Source of the DNA: Oxalobacteraceae bacterium OTU3CAMAD1
Lineage (GTDB): Bacteria; Pseudomonadota; Gammaproteobacteria; Burkholderiales; Burkholderiaceae_D
DNA length: 64,000 bases
Assembly: GCA_024123915.1 (NCBI GenBank)
Contig: CP099650.1
Location: forward strand, 372,001 to 436,000
Direction: 5' to 3'
Shown here: piece by piece, positions 51,370 through 62,700 of the stretch
How positions within the stretch are numbered: the first letter of the stretch is position 1
Layout of the letters: the number at the start of each line of letters is the position of its first letter
The notes under the pieces: generated by a model
What the model saw: the letters and a program-made list of their open reading frames with translations, nothing else
Database searches by the model: none
Told to the model about the DNA's origin: nothing
Program-made: the position numbers and the translations under genes

Positions 51370-52734
51370 TCATTTTGGCTTTTTGACCGGGCGGCTCCAG
51401 TTGTCGATCGTGACCTGGCGCGGACGGGAAATCGTCAGCTTGCCGGCGGGCGCATCCTTGCTCAGGGTGGTGCCTGCGCCCAGGGTTGCGCCCTTGCCGA
51501 CCGTGACCGGGGCGATCAGCTGGCTGTCGCTGCCGATGAAGGCGTCGTCTTCGATGACGGTGCGCGATTTGTTCACGCCGTCATAGTTACAGGTAATCGT
51601 ACCGGCGCCGATGTTGACGCGCGAGCCGATGGTGGCGTCGCCGATGTAGGCCAAGTGGTTGGCCTTGCTGTGGGCGGCGACCTGGCCGTTCTTGATTTCG
51701 ACGAAGTTGCCGACGTGGACGTCCTCGGCCAGCACCGTGCCCGGACGCAAACGCGCATATGGGCCGATGATCGAGACTTCGCCCACCACCGCCTCTTCGA
51801 TATGGCAGAAGGGCTTGATCTGGGCGCCGGCCAGGATGCGGGCGTTGACGATGACGTTGTGGGCGGCGACGCGCACGCCGTCGCCCAGTTCGACCTTGCC
51901 TTCGAATACGCAGCCGACGTCGATGGTGACGTCGCGGCCGCAGATCAGCTCACCGCGCACATCGATGCGCGCCGGGTCCATCAAGGTCACGCCCTGTTCC
52001 AGCAGCTTGACGGCGATGTTGCGCTGGTGGATGCGCTCGAGCTCGGCCAGCTGCACTTTGCTGTTGACGCCGGCCACTTCCCATTGCGCCGACGGTTGCG
52101 CCGAGACCACCCGCACGCCGTCCGCCACGGCTTGCGCGACAATGTCGGTCAGGTAGTACTCGCCCTGGGCGTTGTTGTTCTTGAGCGCGCCCAGCCAGCG
52201 TTTCAGGTGCGCGGTCGGCGCGACCATGATGCCGCTGTTGATTTCCTTGATGGCGCGCTCGAACTCGGTGGCATCCTTCTGCTCGACGATGCGGACGATT
52301 TCGCCATTCTCACGGACGATGCGGCCCAGGCCGAATGGGTCGTCCTGCTCGACCGTCAGGATGCCCAGCTTGTCGTTGCCGGCCACGTCCACCAGCGCCT
52401 GCAGCGAGGCGGACGTGGTCAGCGGCACGTCGCCGTACAGGATCAAGGTCGGCACGCTGTCGTCCAGCTCCGGCAGCGCCTGCATGACGGCGTGGCCGGT
52501 GCCCAGCTGCGGCTCCTGCAGCGCGGTGGCGACCTTTTCCGGCTGCTTGGCCAGCAGTTCCTGCACGGCAGCGCCCCCATGTCCGTAAATAACGCATAAT
52601 CGGCTTGCAGACAGGCTGCGCGCGGTATCGAGCACATGCGAGAGCAATGGCTTGCCGGCCAGTGGATGCAAAACCTTAGGCAGCGCGGATTGCATGCGTT
52701 TGCCCATACCTGCGGCGAGAATAACGACGTTCAT
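51370..52734 (-). CDS. glmU: Bifunctional GlcN-1-P acetyltransferase / GlcNAc-1-P uridylyltransferase
   Basis: This 454-aa enzyme makes UDP-GlcNAc. The N-terminal pyrophosphorylase domain (about 1-228) begins [23 protein letters not shown] (nucleotide-binding LAAGMGKRM and [11 protein letters not shown]), with YGDVPLTT. The C-terminal left-handed beta-helix acetyltransferase (about 250-450) has the hexapeptide repeats and [21 protein letters not shown] CoA/active-site loop (NYDGVNK seen). The start at 52734 is the family N-terminus; the frame extends far upstream to 53595, but that part overlaps the opposite gene and is non-homologous. It starts only 27 bases from the divergent lipoprotein ATG. 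Confidence 0.97.
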   Translation of the reverse strand: MNVVILAAGMGKRMQSALPKVLHPLAGKPLLSHVLDTARSLSASRLCVIYGHGGAAVQELLAKQPEKVATALQEPQLGTGHAVMQALPELDDSVPTLILYGDVPLTTSASLQALVDVAGNDKLGILTVEQDDPFGLGRIVRENGEIVRIVEQKDATEFERAIKEINSGIMVAPTAHLKRWLGALKNNNAQGEYYLTDIVAQAVADGVRVVSAQPSAQWEVAGVNSKVQLAELERIHQRNIAVKLLEQGVTLMDPARIDVRGELICGRDVTIDVGCVFEGKVELGDGVRVAAHNVIVNARILAGAQIKPFCHIEEAVVGEVSIIGPYARLRPGTVLAEDVHVGNFVEIKNGQVAAHSKANHLAYIGDATIGSRVNIGAGTITCNYDGVNKSRTVIEDDAFIGSDSQLIAPVTVGKGATLGAGTTLSKDAPAGKLTISRPRQVTIDNWSRPVKKPK

Positions 52735-52761
52735 AAGAAGCCAGATAGAGTGAGTGAGTAA

Positions 52762-53658
52762 ATGCAAAAGTCTAACATGTCCCAAAACGGCAGCCGAACG
52801 ATAAGCCGCCTTTTCCTGATTGCGCTCATGACCGTGCTGGCCGCGTGTAGTTCGCTGCGCCTGGCCTATAACAATGGCGACACCTTGCTGTACTGGTGGC
52901 TGGACGGCTACGTCGATCTGACCTCCGATCAAAAAGGCGTGGTGCAGAAGGAGATCGACAAGCTTTTCAGCTGGCACCGCAAGACCCAGTTGAACGACTA
53001 CGTGCAGATCCTGCAAACGGGACAGAAGCAATTGGCCGGCAACCTGACCGCAGCCGACCTGCAAGCCGACTACGACGATATCAAAAACCGCACGCAGAAG
53101 CTGCTGCTGAAGGCGGCGCCGGAGCTGGCCGGCCTGGCCACTTCGCTGGAGCCGGACCAGATCGAGAACCTGGAGAAGAAGTTCGCCTCCAACCTCGACG
53201 ACTTCCGCAAGAAGAACATGAAGGGCAGCAAGGAAGACCAGCAAAAATTCCGCTACAAAAAATCGATGGAGCAGTTCGAGCTGTGGTTCGGCAAGTTCTC
53301 GAAGACGCAGGAAGAAGAGATCCGCAAGGCTTCCGATGCCCGGCCGCTGGACAACGAAATCTGGCTCAACGAGCGCAAGCGCCGTCAAAACGCGATCCTG
53401 ACCCTGGTGCGCAAAGTGCAGCAGGAGAAGTTGAGCAAGGAGGCGACCATTCCGCTGATCAACACGCTGATCAAGGATTCCTTCAACCGTCTGGACAACT
53501 CGGAGCACAAACAGTTCTTCGAGGCTTCCGAGCAGGGCAGCCTGCAGCTGATTTTGACGGTGGTGAAGATCGCCACGCCGGAACAGAAGGCGCACGCGCA
53601 GAAGCGCATGCAGGGCTGGATCGACGACTTCCGCAGCTTGGCGGCGGAGGCCCGCTGA
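52762..53658 (+). CDS. DUF6279-like lipoprotein
   Basis: This 298-aa protein has a lipoprotein signal (lipobox LAAC, Cys 29) followed by [24 protein letters not shown] ([16 protein letters not shown] pattern) and a long charged helical body. This is the DUF6279 form of outer- or inner-membrane-attached helical lipoproteins. Function unknown. Start could also be 52777 (fifth codon on). It is divergent from glmU with almost no intergenic space and followed 65 bases later by rsmD. Confidence 0.82.
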   Translation: MQKSNMSQNGSRTISRLFLIALMTVLAACSSLRLAYNNGDTLLYWWLDGYVDLTSDQKGVVQKEIDKLFSWHRKTQLNDYVQILQTGQKQLAGNLTAADLQADYDDIKNRTQKLLLKAAPELAGLATSLEPDQIENLEKKFASNLDDFRKKNMKGSKEDQQKFRYKKSMEQFELWFGKFSKTQEEEIRKASDARPLDNEIWLNERKRRQNAILTLVRKVQQEKLSKEATIPLINTLIKDSFNRLDNSEHKQFFEASEQGSLQLILTVVKIATPEQKAHAQKRMQGWIDDFRSLAAEAR

Positions 53659-53723
53659 CCAGCGCCAGCAAGCCCGTATGGTATAGTGGCCCCTGTTGAA
53701 TCAATGACTTAGAACACAGCCAC

Positions 53724-54380
53724 ATGCCAAAGAAGCCAGCAAGCAAAGCCGCAAAACCCGCAAAAGTACCGGTCCACGGTCCCCAGCACAGCAACCAGGT
53801 GCGCATCATCGGCGGGGCGTGGAAACGCACTCCGCTGCCGGTATTGAGCGCGCAGGGTTTGCGGCCGACGCCGGACCGCGTGCGCGAGACGGTGTTCAAC
53901 TGGATCAACCATCAGCGCGACGCCAACTGGGCCGAGGCGCAGGTGCTGGATCTGTTCGCCGGCAGCGGCGCGCTCGGCTTCGAGGCGGCCAGCCGTGGCG
54001 CCAAGTCGGTCATGATGATCGACTCCAACGTGCCAGTCGTGCGACAGCTCGACGAAATCAAGACCAAGCTTAAGGCGGACAACGTGCAGATCATGCGCGG
54101 CGACGCATTGGCGGTGGCGCAATCTGCCGCCGCGCGCGGCCAGAAATTCGACCTGATTTTCCTCGATCCACCGTATCAGCAAGAGTTTTTGGAGCGCTGC
54201 CTGCCGCAGTGCACAAGAATCTTGAAAGAGGGCGGCCTGGTCTACGCCGAGTCCGGCGCGGCGCTGGAATTCGAAGCGGACGCGACGCCGGATTGGATGG
54301 CGCCATGGGAAGTGATCCGCGCCGACAAGGCGGGAATGGTATTCTTCCATTTGCTCAAGTTGAAGGCATTAGTGGCTTAG
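53724..54380 (+). CDS. rsmD: 16S rRNA (guanine(966)-N(2))-methyltransferase RsmD
   Basis: This 218-aa SAM-dependent enzyme methylates G966 of 16S rRNA in assembled small subunits. It has a basic Lys/Ala-rich tail (about 1-25), the RsmD opening RIIGGAWKRTPL, LRPTPDRVRETVFNWI, the SAM motif DLFAGSGALGFEA and the catalytic DPPY. The N-terminal tail is longer than in E. coli. It precedes coaD by 107 bases; the two are neighbours in many bacteria. Confidence 0.95.
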   Translation: MPKKPASKAAKPAKVPVHGPQHSNQVRIIGGAWKRTPLPVLSAQGLRPTPDRVRETVFNWINHQRDANWAEAQVLDLFAGSGALGFEAASRGAKSVMMIDSNVPVVRQLDEIKTKLKADNVQIMRGDALAVAQSAAARGQKFDLIFLDPPYQQEFLERCLPQCTRILKEGGLVYAESGAALEFEADATPDWMAPWEVIRADKAGMVFFHLLKLKALVA

Positions 54381-54451
54381 TAACAACTAAGTTGCAACCA
54401 ATTCTGTGCAAACTGCCCGATATTAAGGCAAACATCGTTTTTCAGGCATAA

Positions 54452-55246
<795 letters not shown>

Positions 55247-55251
55247 TCGCC

Positions 55252-55845
55252 ATGCGACGCCGACAACTCATCAAGAGCTTGGTGGCTGGCGCCGTAGGGG
55301 CCGCCTGCGTCCAGCTGCCCGCGTTTGCGACCGTCGAGGTGGCAGGCGCCAAGTTCGACGACATCGCCACCGTGGCCGGCAAGGAGCTCAAGCTCAACGG
55401 CGCCGGGCTGCGCACCAAGGTCATCTTCAAGGTGTATGCGGCCGGTCTGTACCTGGCCGAAAAGAAAACCACCGTCCCCGACGTGCTCGGCGCGACCGGC
55501 CCGCGCCGCGTCAGCATCGTCATGCTGCGCGATGTCAGCTCGGATGATTTCGGCAAGTCCTTCATGGAAGGCTTGAGTTCGAACACCGACAAGATCGAAC
55601 GCACCCGCATCCTGCCGCAGACGATGAAGTTCGGCGAAGTGTTCGCGCAGATCCAGACGCTGAAAAAAGGCGACCAGATGCTGCTCGACTGGATACCGGG
55701 CGAGGGCACCCAGTGCTATCTGAACGGTAAAAAGTTGGGGGAGTTGATGCCGGATGTTGCGTTCTATAACGCCGTGCTGCGTATCTGGCTGGGCGACAAG
55801 CCGGTGGACAGCTCGCTCAAACCCGCCCTGCTGGGCGAGCGGTAA
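55252..55845 (+). CDS. Chalcone isomerase-family exported protein
   Basis: This 197-aa protein has a twin-arginine-like N-terminus (MRRRQLIKSL, then a hydrophobic run ending PAFA, about residue 25) and a chalcone_isomerase-type domain: LNGAGLRTKVIFKVYAAGLYL (LNGAGLR and KVYAAGLYL), VSIVMLRDVS and GTQCYLNGKKLGEL. The fold binds fatty acids or heme-like ligands in bacteria; plant-type flavanone activity is not expected. The start at 55252 comes five bases after the ferredoxin stop; a longer frame inside that gene is rejected. Export is inferred from the signal. Confidence 0.85.
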   Translation: MRRRQLIKSLVAGAVGAACVQLPAFATVEVAGAKFDDIATVAGKELKLNGAGLRTKVIFKVYAAGLYLAEKKTTVPDVLGATGPRRVSIVMLRDVSSDDFGKSFMEGLSSNTDKIERTRILPQTMKFGEVFAQIQTLKKGDQMLLDWIPGEGTQCYLNGKKLGELMPDVAFYNAVLRIWLGDKPVDSSLKPALLGER

Positions 55846-55890
55846 AACCAAACCCGCATCCTTTTAGCGATACGCTAGCCTTACCGCTTA

Positions 55891-55920
55891 GGGGTCTGAC
55901 CCCATACGGGGTCAGACCCC
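55891..55920. repeat. GGGGTC hairpin repeat, copy 1
   Basis: GGGGTCTGACCCC (55891-55903), loop ATAC, GGGGTCAGACCCC (55908-55920): a perfect 13-bp stem. It lies between two convergent genes and could stop transcripts from both sides. The same GGGGTC...GACCCC design recurs at 57406. Confidence 0.85.
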
Positions 55921-55944
55921 GGTTGGCCGTGCGGGTTTAGAAAA

Positions 55945-56226
55945 TCAGGCGCGCGAAGCCATCGCGCGCAGCTCGGCGGCATGGCTCGCACCGCATTCGC
56001 TGGTGTTGAGCATGCGCTTGAGCATCATCGCATCGCGCATCTGACGGCGTTGCAGGCGTTCTTCCTTGGTCAACTTCGGTTTTACGATCAGCATGGCCGC
56101 GCGCGCGACGCCGCGCAGCAGCGGTTTGAACAAAACCAGCAGACCCACGGTGACAACGGCGACCAGCGCCAGCTGTATAGCGGTGATGAACGAAAGAGCT
56201 TGCAGTACTGAGATGATGGTAGACAT
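55945..56226 (-). CDS. Small inner-membrane protein, unknown
   Basis: This 93-aa protein has one strong membrane helix (about 12-38, ITAIQLALVAVVTVGLLVLF) and then a basic cytoplasmic tail (VKPKLTKEERLQRRQMRD) and a C-terminal helix. No family is recognised. The start at 56226 (MSTIISVLQA) is chosen; an ATG five codons upstream is possible. It is divergent from the LysR gene, and its end faces the chalcone-isomerase-like gene across a GGGGTC hairpin. Confidence 0.65.
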   Translation of the reverse strand: MSTIISVLQALSFITAIQLALVAVVTVGLLVLFKPLLRGVARAAMLIVKPKLTKEERLQRRQMRDAMMLKRMLNTSECGASHAAELRAMASRA

Positions 56227-56335
56227 GATAGACCGGTGCATTTAGAATCAAGTTAACTATAGTGCAGCGCAACATAAGTATCCAATTTACTTCCACGATA
56301 ACAATTATTCGTTTGGTGAATGGCGAAGTTTATCC

Positions 56336-56364
56336 TTGACGAGAAATCCGTATTTCTCGATACT
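56336..56364 (+). promoter_or_regulatory. Sigma70-type promoter with palindrome filling the spacer
   Basis: TTGACG (56336-56341), 17-base spacer, GATACT (56359-56364), 33 bases before the LysR ATG. The spacer is almost wholly occupied by the perfect palindrome CGAGAAAT-CCGT-ATTTCTCG (56340-56359), so a bound regulator would directly block RNA polymerase. Confidence 0.6.
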
Positions 56365-56397
56365 GTCTTATCCTATTTTCATACTACCTGAGCCAAC

Positions 56398-57366
56398 ATG
56401 AGCTTTTTGACGCTGGACTTGAATTTGTTACGCGTCTTCGACGCCGTGATGACAGAACAAAATCTGACACGCGCGGCCGGCCATCTGGCCATGACCCAGC
56501 CCGCCGTCTCGAACGCGATCAAGCGTCTGCGCGAGAGCCTGGGCGACGAATTGCTGATACGCACCGCCTACGGCGTCAAGCCGACGCCGCGCGCCGAATC
56601 GCTGTGGCCGTCCGTGCGCAGCGCGCTGGCCAGCCTGGAGGCTGCCGTGGCGCCGGAGACCTTCGACGTTTCCGCCGCCCACGCGACCTTCCGCATGGCG
56701 ATGGCCGACGCCACCGCCGCCTTCTGGCTGCCGTCGCTGATGCGTTCAATCGAAGTGGAAGCGCCCGGCGTGAACGTGCGCATGGTGCCATTGACCACGC
56801 GCGAACCGCGGCCGATGCTGCTGCGGGGCGATATCGACCTGGCGGTTGGCTTCTTCCCTGGTGTGGCGGCGCAGCTGTCGTACGAGACGGGTTCGCCGAT
56901 CCGCCATGAGCGACTGTATTCCGGACATTACGTTTGCGTGATGCGGCGCGACCATCCGCTGGCCAAGGTCGAGCTGAACCTGGATAACTATTGCAAGGCC
57001 AATCACCTGTTGGTGAGTTTCTCGGGCCGCGCGCATGGTCTGGTCGACGAGGCGCTGGCGCAAATCCAGCGCGAGCGGCGGATTTTGCTGACCGTGAACC
57101 AGTTCTTCACGGCGGGGAGGGTGGTGGCGAACTCGGATCTGATCACCGTGTTGCCGCGTCACTTGATCGCCTCGACGGGCATGACCGACGCGTTGATCGC
57201 CAAGGAATTGCCGTTCCAGCTGCCGGCGGTCCACCTGGACATGCTGTGGCACGAGCGCGATGCGCGCAGCCCGGCGCACAAGTGGCTGCGTATGCATCTG
57301 GAAGGCATGAATCAGGTGGCGGCGCGGACCGCGCCGGGCAGCTCGCCGAAGAAAGACACCGCCTGA
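56398..57366 (+). CDS. LysR-family transcriptional regulator (NodD/LeuO-like group)
   Basis: This 322-aa protein begins LDLNLLRVFDAVMTEQNLT, with the HTH AAGHLAMTQPAVSNAIKRLR and a long substrate-binding domain (about 95-305); the LLRVFDAV...QPAVSNAI form marks the PcpR/NodD/LeuO-like group, often acting on aromatic-compound or stress genes. Targets are not adjacent in an obvious way. Its promoter carries a palindrome in the spacer, so autorepression is likely. Confidence 0.9.
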   Translation: MSFLTLDLNLLRVFDAVMTEQNLTRAAGHLAMTQPAVSNAIKRLRESLGDELLIRTAYGVKPTPRAESLWPSVRSALASLEAAVAPETFDVSAAHATFRMAMADATAAFWLPSLMRSIEVEAPGVNVRMVPLTTREPRPMLLRGDIDLAVGFFPGVAAQLSYETGSPIRHERLYSGHYVCVMRRDHPLAKVELNLDNYCKANHLLVSFSGRAHGLVDEALAQIQRERRILLTVNQFFTAGRVVANSDLITVLPRHLIASTGMTDALIAKELPFQLPAVHLDMLWHERDARSPAHKWLRMHLEGMNQVAARTAPGSSPKKDTA

Positions 57367-57405
57367 TTGCTCGCTCGGGCGTTTAACCCGCAAGGCGGCG
57401 CACAG

Positions 57406-57432
57406 GGGTCGTACCCTGCGGGTACGACCCCG
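57406..57432. repeat. GGGGTC hairpin repeat, copy 2
   Basis: GGGGTCGTACCC (57406-57417), loop TGC, GGGTACGACCCC (57421-57432): a perfect 12-bp stem between the convergent LysR and chemoreceptor genes. It shares the GGGGTC/GACCCC ends with the copy at 55891 but differs in the centre. Confidence 0.85.
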
Positions 57433-57482
57433 CCTTTCGGGGTTACCGCGCGGCTCAATCCACGGCTAACCCGCCCAGTCGA

Positions 57483-59051
57483 TCAGTGCTTGGTGCTGGA
57501 GCGGTATCCGATCCGGAAACCACCCCAATGCTTGCCGTTGACATAAATCGGCGCCGACAGGTCGTGCATCACTTCCCCCGTATCGCGCTTATACGTCTGC
57601 AACAAAAACGGCTTGATGTTCGAGCCGCAACGCTTGCCCGTGCGATCGCTGAAAATCCGCTTGGTGCGATTGTTGACGATATCGACGTCATAATTCCCAG
57701 TCAACGGCTGCGAAAACTTCTTGTTGTGGGTGGGGAAATAGCCGTTGTTATCCACAGCACCCGCGTAAGCCAGCTGCGGCATGGACACCAGCAGCGCCTC
57801 CTGCAATGAAGGCAGCACGCGATCCGTAAAATCATCGAACCTCGTCTTATGCTTGGGAGGATCGGTATTCGGAATCGGCGTATAAGTCCGGTCGAACAAC
57901 GCATCCCGGGTAATCTTGCCCGACGACAGCGCCGCTTCGAAAATCCTGCCCACTTCCTGCGCCGCCTGCTGCGCGGCATGCCGGATCGCATCGTGCGACG
58001 TGGCGATCGACGACTCGCCCAGCGCGCCCGTGATGACCTCGGCCCGCTCGGCCAGCGCCATCGCCGAACTAGCGGCGCGCGGCAATTCCTTCTCCGTGGA
58101 TAACAGACTGTCGCGGATGCTGGCGATCGCCGCCGCGATTTCCTCGGTGGTGGCGACATGCTCGCGCGACGCCCGGGCGATCTGGCCGATCTCGTCTTCC
58201 GAGACGCCGGAGGAACGCTCGATATTGCCCAGCAACCCGTGCACCTTCTCCACATTGCCGGCCGCTTCGCTGACCTGCACCGCCAGCGACGTCATGCCGG
58301 TGGCGGCTTGTTCCGCTTGCTGGTTGATCTCGCGCACCATGGTGCTGATCTCGTCGGTCGCTTCCTTGGTGCGCAACGCCAACTGGCGCACCTCGCTGGC
58401 GACGACGGCAAAACCGCGTCCCTGTTCACCGGCGCGCGCCGCCTCGATGGCGGCATTCAGCGCCAACAGGTTGGTACGGGCGGAAATCTCGCTGATCGCC
58501 TCGGTGAAACCGTAGATCTTGCGGGAATTGGTTTGGAGGCTGGTCATGACGGACGCGGCCGTCTGGGCGTCCTGGCGCGCGGTGCGGATGCGTTGCAGGC
58601 CGTTGTCCGCCTCGCTGCGGCCGGCGACGGTCTCGCCACGCACCTGGGCGGCGATTTTGGCGGCGCGCTCGGCGTTGGCGGCGATGCGCTCGGTGGTCGC
58701 GGCGTTTTGCGCCGAGCTCTGGACAATGCCGCCGGCGGTGCCGACATCGAGCTCGATCTTCTTCTTAACGGAATCGACGAAGTAGGAGGTTTCCGCCGCG
58801 CCGATCATGATGGCATCGATTTCAGCGCCGACGGTCTGGGCGAAGCGGCGCACGCCGCCCTCGTCGTTGTCCTGGCGCGCCGCCCACCAGGAGATCAGCG
58901 CGCCGGCCAGCGCCGCCGGCGCCGCCGTGTAGATCAACGAGGCTTTGTCGCCCGCAGCCAGATTGAACAAGTACGCCAAGCAAGTCCCGCCAGCCGTAGC
59001 GCCCAACAACCATAATCCACGTTGCACCAACTTATGCTGCAAAAGCTTCAT
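57483..59051 (-). CDS. Methyl-accepting chemotaxis protein with C-terminal sensory domain
   Basis: This 522-aa receptor has two N-terminal membrane helices (about 10-28 and 38-58) with almost no periplasmic part, and no HAMP is obvious. The signalling domain (about 80-370) has the hairpin tip [33 protein letters not shown] (core [16 protein letters not shown]). A C-terminal domain of about 140 residues follows ([15 protein letters not shown] ... [13 protein letters not shown]), like the cytoplasmic Cache-type/PilJ-like end seen in some receptors. Sensing is therefore probably cytoplasmic, after the signalling hairpin rather than before it. Confidence 0.9.
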   Translation of the reverse strand: MKLLQHKLVQRGLWLLGATAGGTCLAYLFNLAAGDKASLIYTAAPAALAGALISWWAARQDNDEGGVRRFAQTVGAEIDAIMIGAAETSYFVDSVKKKIELDVGTAGGIVQSSAQNAATTERIAANAERAAKIAAQVRGETVAGRSEADNGLQRIRTARQDAQTAASVMTSLQTNSRKIYGFTEAISEISARTNLLALNAAIEAARAGEQGRGFAVVASEVRQLALRTKEATDEISTMVREINQQAEQAATGMTSLAVQVSEAAGNVEKVHGLLGNIERSSGVSEDEIGQIARASREHVATTEEIAAAIASIRDSLLSTEKELPRAASSAMALAERAEVITGALGESSIATSHDAIRHAAQQAAQEVGRIFEAALSSGKITRDALFDRTYTPIPNTDPPKHKTRFDDFTDRVLPSLQEALLVSMPQLAYAGAVDNNGYFPTHNKKFSQPLTGNYDVDIVNNRTKRIFSDRTGKRCGSNIKPFLLQTYKRDTGEVMHDLSAPIYVNGKHWGGFRIGYRSSTKH

Positions 59052-59108
59052 TTGTCCCCCGTTGAACCCGACGCTATGGTGCGTAGCGACTAATTTATTT
59101 CCTACATA

Positions 59109-59564
59109 CTACTTTATAGGTAACTTGGTGGTATTCTTGACTTCTTCCATCACGGCATAAGTGTGGGTTTCCCGCACACCTTTTTGGAGCAGGGTTTTAC
59201 CCAGGAATTCGCGGTAGGCGGCCATGTCCTTGACCCGGGCTTTGACCAGGTAGTCGAAACCGCCGGCGACCATGTGGCATTCCAGCACTTCCGGAATGAC
59301 CTGGACGCTGTGTTTGAAGGCGTCGAACACTTCGGGCGTCGTGCGATCGAGCACGACTTCGATGAAGACGAGCAATGAAACGTCAAGCAGCTGGGGATTC
59401 AGTTGCGCGGTGTAGCCCATGATGTAGCCGGACTCGTGCAACTTGCGCACGCGCTCCAGGCAAGCGGCCGGTGACAGATTTACCCGCGCCGCCAGCTCCA
59501 CGTTGCTGATGCGACCATCGCTCTGCAACTCCATCAAGATTTTTTTGCTGATCTTGTCTAACAT
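59109..59564 (-). CDS. Lrp/AsnC-family regulator, PutR/BkdR-like
   Basis: This 151-aa regulator begins MLDKISKKILMELQSDGRIS, with the HTH ELAARVNLSPAACLERVRKL and a RAM domain (about 65-140). It is divergent from putA, 234 bases apart, as PutR is in proteobacteria whose PutA lacks a DNA-binding domain; proline-responsive activation of putA is inferred. The ATG at 59564 has GGAG upstream; the frame extends to 59666 without homology. The palindrome CCAAATAAATATTATTTGG lies 13 bases upstream. Confidence 0.88.
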   Translation of the reverse strand: MLDKISKKILMELQSDGRISNVELAARVNLSPAACLERVRKLHESGYIMGYTAQLNPQLLDVSLLVFIEVVLDRTTPEVFDAFKHSVQVIPEVLECHMVAGGFDYLVKARVKDMAAYREFLGKTLLQKGVRETHTYAVMEEVKNTTKLPIK

Positions 59565-59576
59565 TTCCGGGGACTC

Positions 59577-59595
59577 CCAAATAAATATTATTTGG
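59577..59595. promoter_or_regulatory. 19-bp palindrome upstream of the PutR-like gene
   Basis: CCAAATAAATATTATTTGG has 8-bp perfect arms around ATA. It lies 13 bases before the regulator's ATG, so binding would repress that gene. A second dyad, TCGAATC (59674-59680) with GATTCGA (59694-59700), lies nearer putA. Both are in the divergent control region. Confidence 0.6.
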
Positions 59596-59798
59596 TTAAA
59601 TTGTCTCACTAAAAACAATCTATTGCTAGCCCCCTGTAATACCAGAATTAATCCAGAAGAATTCACTTTACAATCGAATCATCAGCAGTTCACGATTCGA
59701 GACCACGATTCAACCTCAATTCACGCTCTCAAGCTACCCGCTTGCAGAGCGTGTTTTTGTAAGTGGACGCTCCTAAATTTCTATTCTGAGAGTCATTC

Positions 59799-62700
59799 AT
59801 GCAAGCAGCAGATCCGACCGTTTTCACCCCCTTCGCAGCGTTACAAGCAGAAATCCTGCGCGACCCGATTCCATTGCGCGCAGCAGTGACGGCGGCCTAC
59901 CGGCGCGACGAAGTGAGCGCGGTTCAGTGGTTGTTGGATCAGATCAAAAACAACGACGCCAATAGCTTGCAACAGGCGCAGCAACTGGCGCATAAACTGG
60001 TCAGCTCGGTACGCGAACAGCGCACCCGCGCCTCCGGCGTCGACGCCCTGATGCACGAGTTCTCGCTATCGTCGGAAGAGGGTGTCGCGCTGATGTGCCT
60101 GGCCGAAGCACTGTTGCGTATTCCCGACAATGCCACCGCCGACCGCCTGATCGCCGACAAAATCAGCAAGGGCGACTGGCGCAAGCACCTGGGCGAGTCG
60201 CCGTCGCTGTTCGTCAACGCGGCCACGTGGGGTCTGCTCATCACCGGCAAACTGGTCAGCACCAACAGCGAGACCGGCCTGGGCTCGGCCTTGACCAAGC
60301 TTATTTCCAAAGGCGGCGAGCCGCTGATCCGCAAAGGGGTCGACCTGGCGATGCGCATGCTGGGCAATCAGTTCGTCACCGGCCAGACCATCGACGAAGC
60401 CATCAAGAATGGCCAGGGCAACGAGGCGCGCGGTTATCGTTATTCATATGACATGTTGGGCGAGGCGGCGCTGACCGAGGCCGACGCCAAGAACTACTAT
60501 GCCTCCTACGAGACGGCGATCCACGCGATCGGCAAGGCTTCGAACGGGCGCGGCATCAAGAACGGTCCCGGTATTTCGGTCAAGCTGTCGGCGCTGCACC
60601 CGCGTTACAGCCGCGCCCAGCGCGCGCGCGTGATGGAGGAATTGCTGCCGCGTATGCGTCAACTGGTGCTGCTGGCCAAGCACTACAACATCGGCCTGAA
60701 CATCGATGCGGAAGAGGCCGACCGCCTGGAACTGTCGCTGGACCTGATGGAGGCGCTGGCTTACGACCCGGAACTGGCCGGCTTCGAAGGCATCGGCTTC
60801 GTCGTGCAGGCGTATCAGAAGCGCTGCCCGTTCGCGATCGATTTCCTGATCGACCTGGCCAAGCGCAGCGGCCGCAAATTCATGGTGCGCCTGGTCAAGG
60901 GCGCGTATTGGGATGCGGAGATCAAGCGCGCCCAGGTGGACGGCATGAGCGGCTATCCGGTCTACACGCGCAAGGTCTACACCGACGTTTCCTATCTGGT
61001 GTGCGCGCAAAAGCTGCTCGGCGCAACCGACGTAATCTATCCCCAGTTCGCCACGCACAACGCGCAAACCTTGTCGACCATCTACACCTGGGCCAAGCGC
61101 GACGGCGTGACCGACTACGAATTCCAGTGCCTTCACGGCATGGGCGAATCGCTGTACGACCAGGTCGTCGGCAAGGACAACCTGGACAAGCCGTGCCGTA
61201 TTTACGCGCCGGTCGGCACGCATGAAACCTTGCTGGCCTACCTGGTGCGCCGCCTGCTGGAGAACGGCGCCAACTCGTCGTTCGTCAACCAGATCGTCGA
61301 CGAGGCGATTCCGATCGAATCGCTGATCAAGGACCCGGTCGCCCAGGCGCGCGAGCAGGGCGGCCAGCCGCACGCCGGCATTCCGCTGCCGCAAGCGATG
61401 TTTGGCGCTGAGCGCAAGAACTCGGCAGGCTTCGACCTGGCCAACGAGGACGTGCTGCGCGAGATTTCGGCGGCGCTGGCCGTGCCGCGCACCTGGTACG
61501 CGTCGCCGCTGCTGGCGGGCGGCGTCAGCGTCGGCCAGCCGGTGCAGGATGTCAGCAATCCGGCCCAGCATAGCGATATCGTCGGCAAACTGGTCGAAGC
61601 GACCACCACCGACGTCGACAGCGCGCTGATCAGCGCCAGCAATTTTGCGATGGATTGGCAGACCACCCAGCCGTCCGAACGCGCCGCCGCGTTAAACCGC
61701 GCCGCCGACCTGTTCGAAGCGAACGCGATGGAACTGATGACCCTGGCGATCCGCGAAGCGGGCAAGTCGTTGCCGAACGCGATCGCCGAGCTGCGCGAAG
61801 CGGTCGATTTCCTGCGTTACTACGCGGCCGAAGTCGCCGGTTCGACCAATACCCTGGCCTTGGGTCCGGTCACCTGCATCAGCCCGTGGAACTTCCCGCT
61901 CGCGATTTTCACCGGCCAGGTCGCCGCCTCGCTGGCGGCGGGCAACGTGGTGCTGGCCAAGCCGGCCGAGCAAACGCCGCTGATCGCGCACCGCGCGGTC
62001 GAGCTGCTGCACGAAGCGGGCATTCCGCGCGCCGCGCTGCAATTCCTGCCTGGCCGTGGCGAAGTGGTCGGCGCCGCGCTGACCGCCGATCCGCGTGTGA
62101 AAGGTGTGATCTTCACCGGCTCGACCGAAGTGGCGCAGCTGATCAACCGCACCTTGGCCAAGCGTGCGGCCGCCGAGAACATCGAGATTCCGCTGATCGC
62201 CGAGACCGGTGGTCAAAACGCGATGATCGTCGATTCGTCGGCCTTGCCGGAACAGGTTGTTCAGGATGCGATTTCGTCCGCCTTCGACAGTGCCGGCCAG
62301 CGTTGCTCGGCGCTGCGCGTGCTGTTCCTGCAGGAAGATATCGCCGACAAAACCATCAAAATGCTCAAAGGCGCGATGCTGGAGCTGAAAGTCGGCTGTC
62401 CGGACCGCCTGGTGACCGATATCGGCCCGGTCATCGACGCCGAAGCGCAGCAAAACCTGCTGGCGCACATTAACAAGCTCAAGGGCACAGCGGTGAATTA
62501 CTTCTCGCTGGATCTGCCATCAAGCGTGATTACCGCCGGTACTTTTGTTCCGCCGACGGTACTGGAGATCCGTTCACTGTCGGAACTGACGCAAGAAGTC
62601 TTCGGCCCGGTTCTGCACGTGATCCGCTACAAGCGGGCCGATCTGCCGAAACTGGTCCAGCAAATCAACGAAAGCGGTTTTGGCCTGACCCTGGGCATAC

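Noticed and set aside
52735..53595. Upstream extension of glmU to a 741-codon protein
   Set aside because: The extra part is antisense to the lipoprotein gene and unlike GlmU; the family N-terminus starts at 52734.
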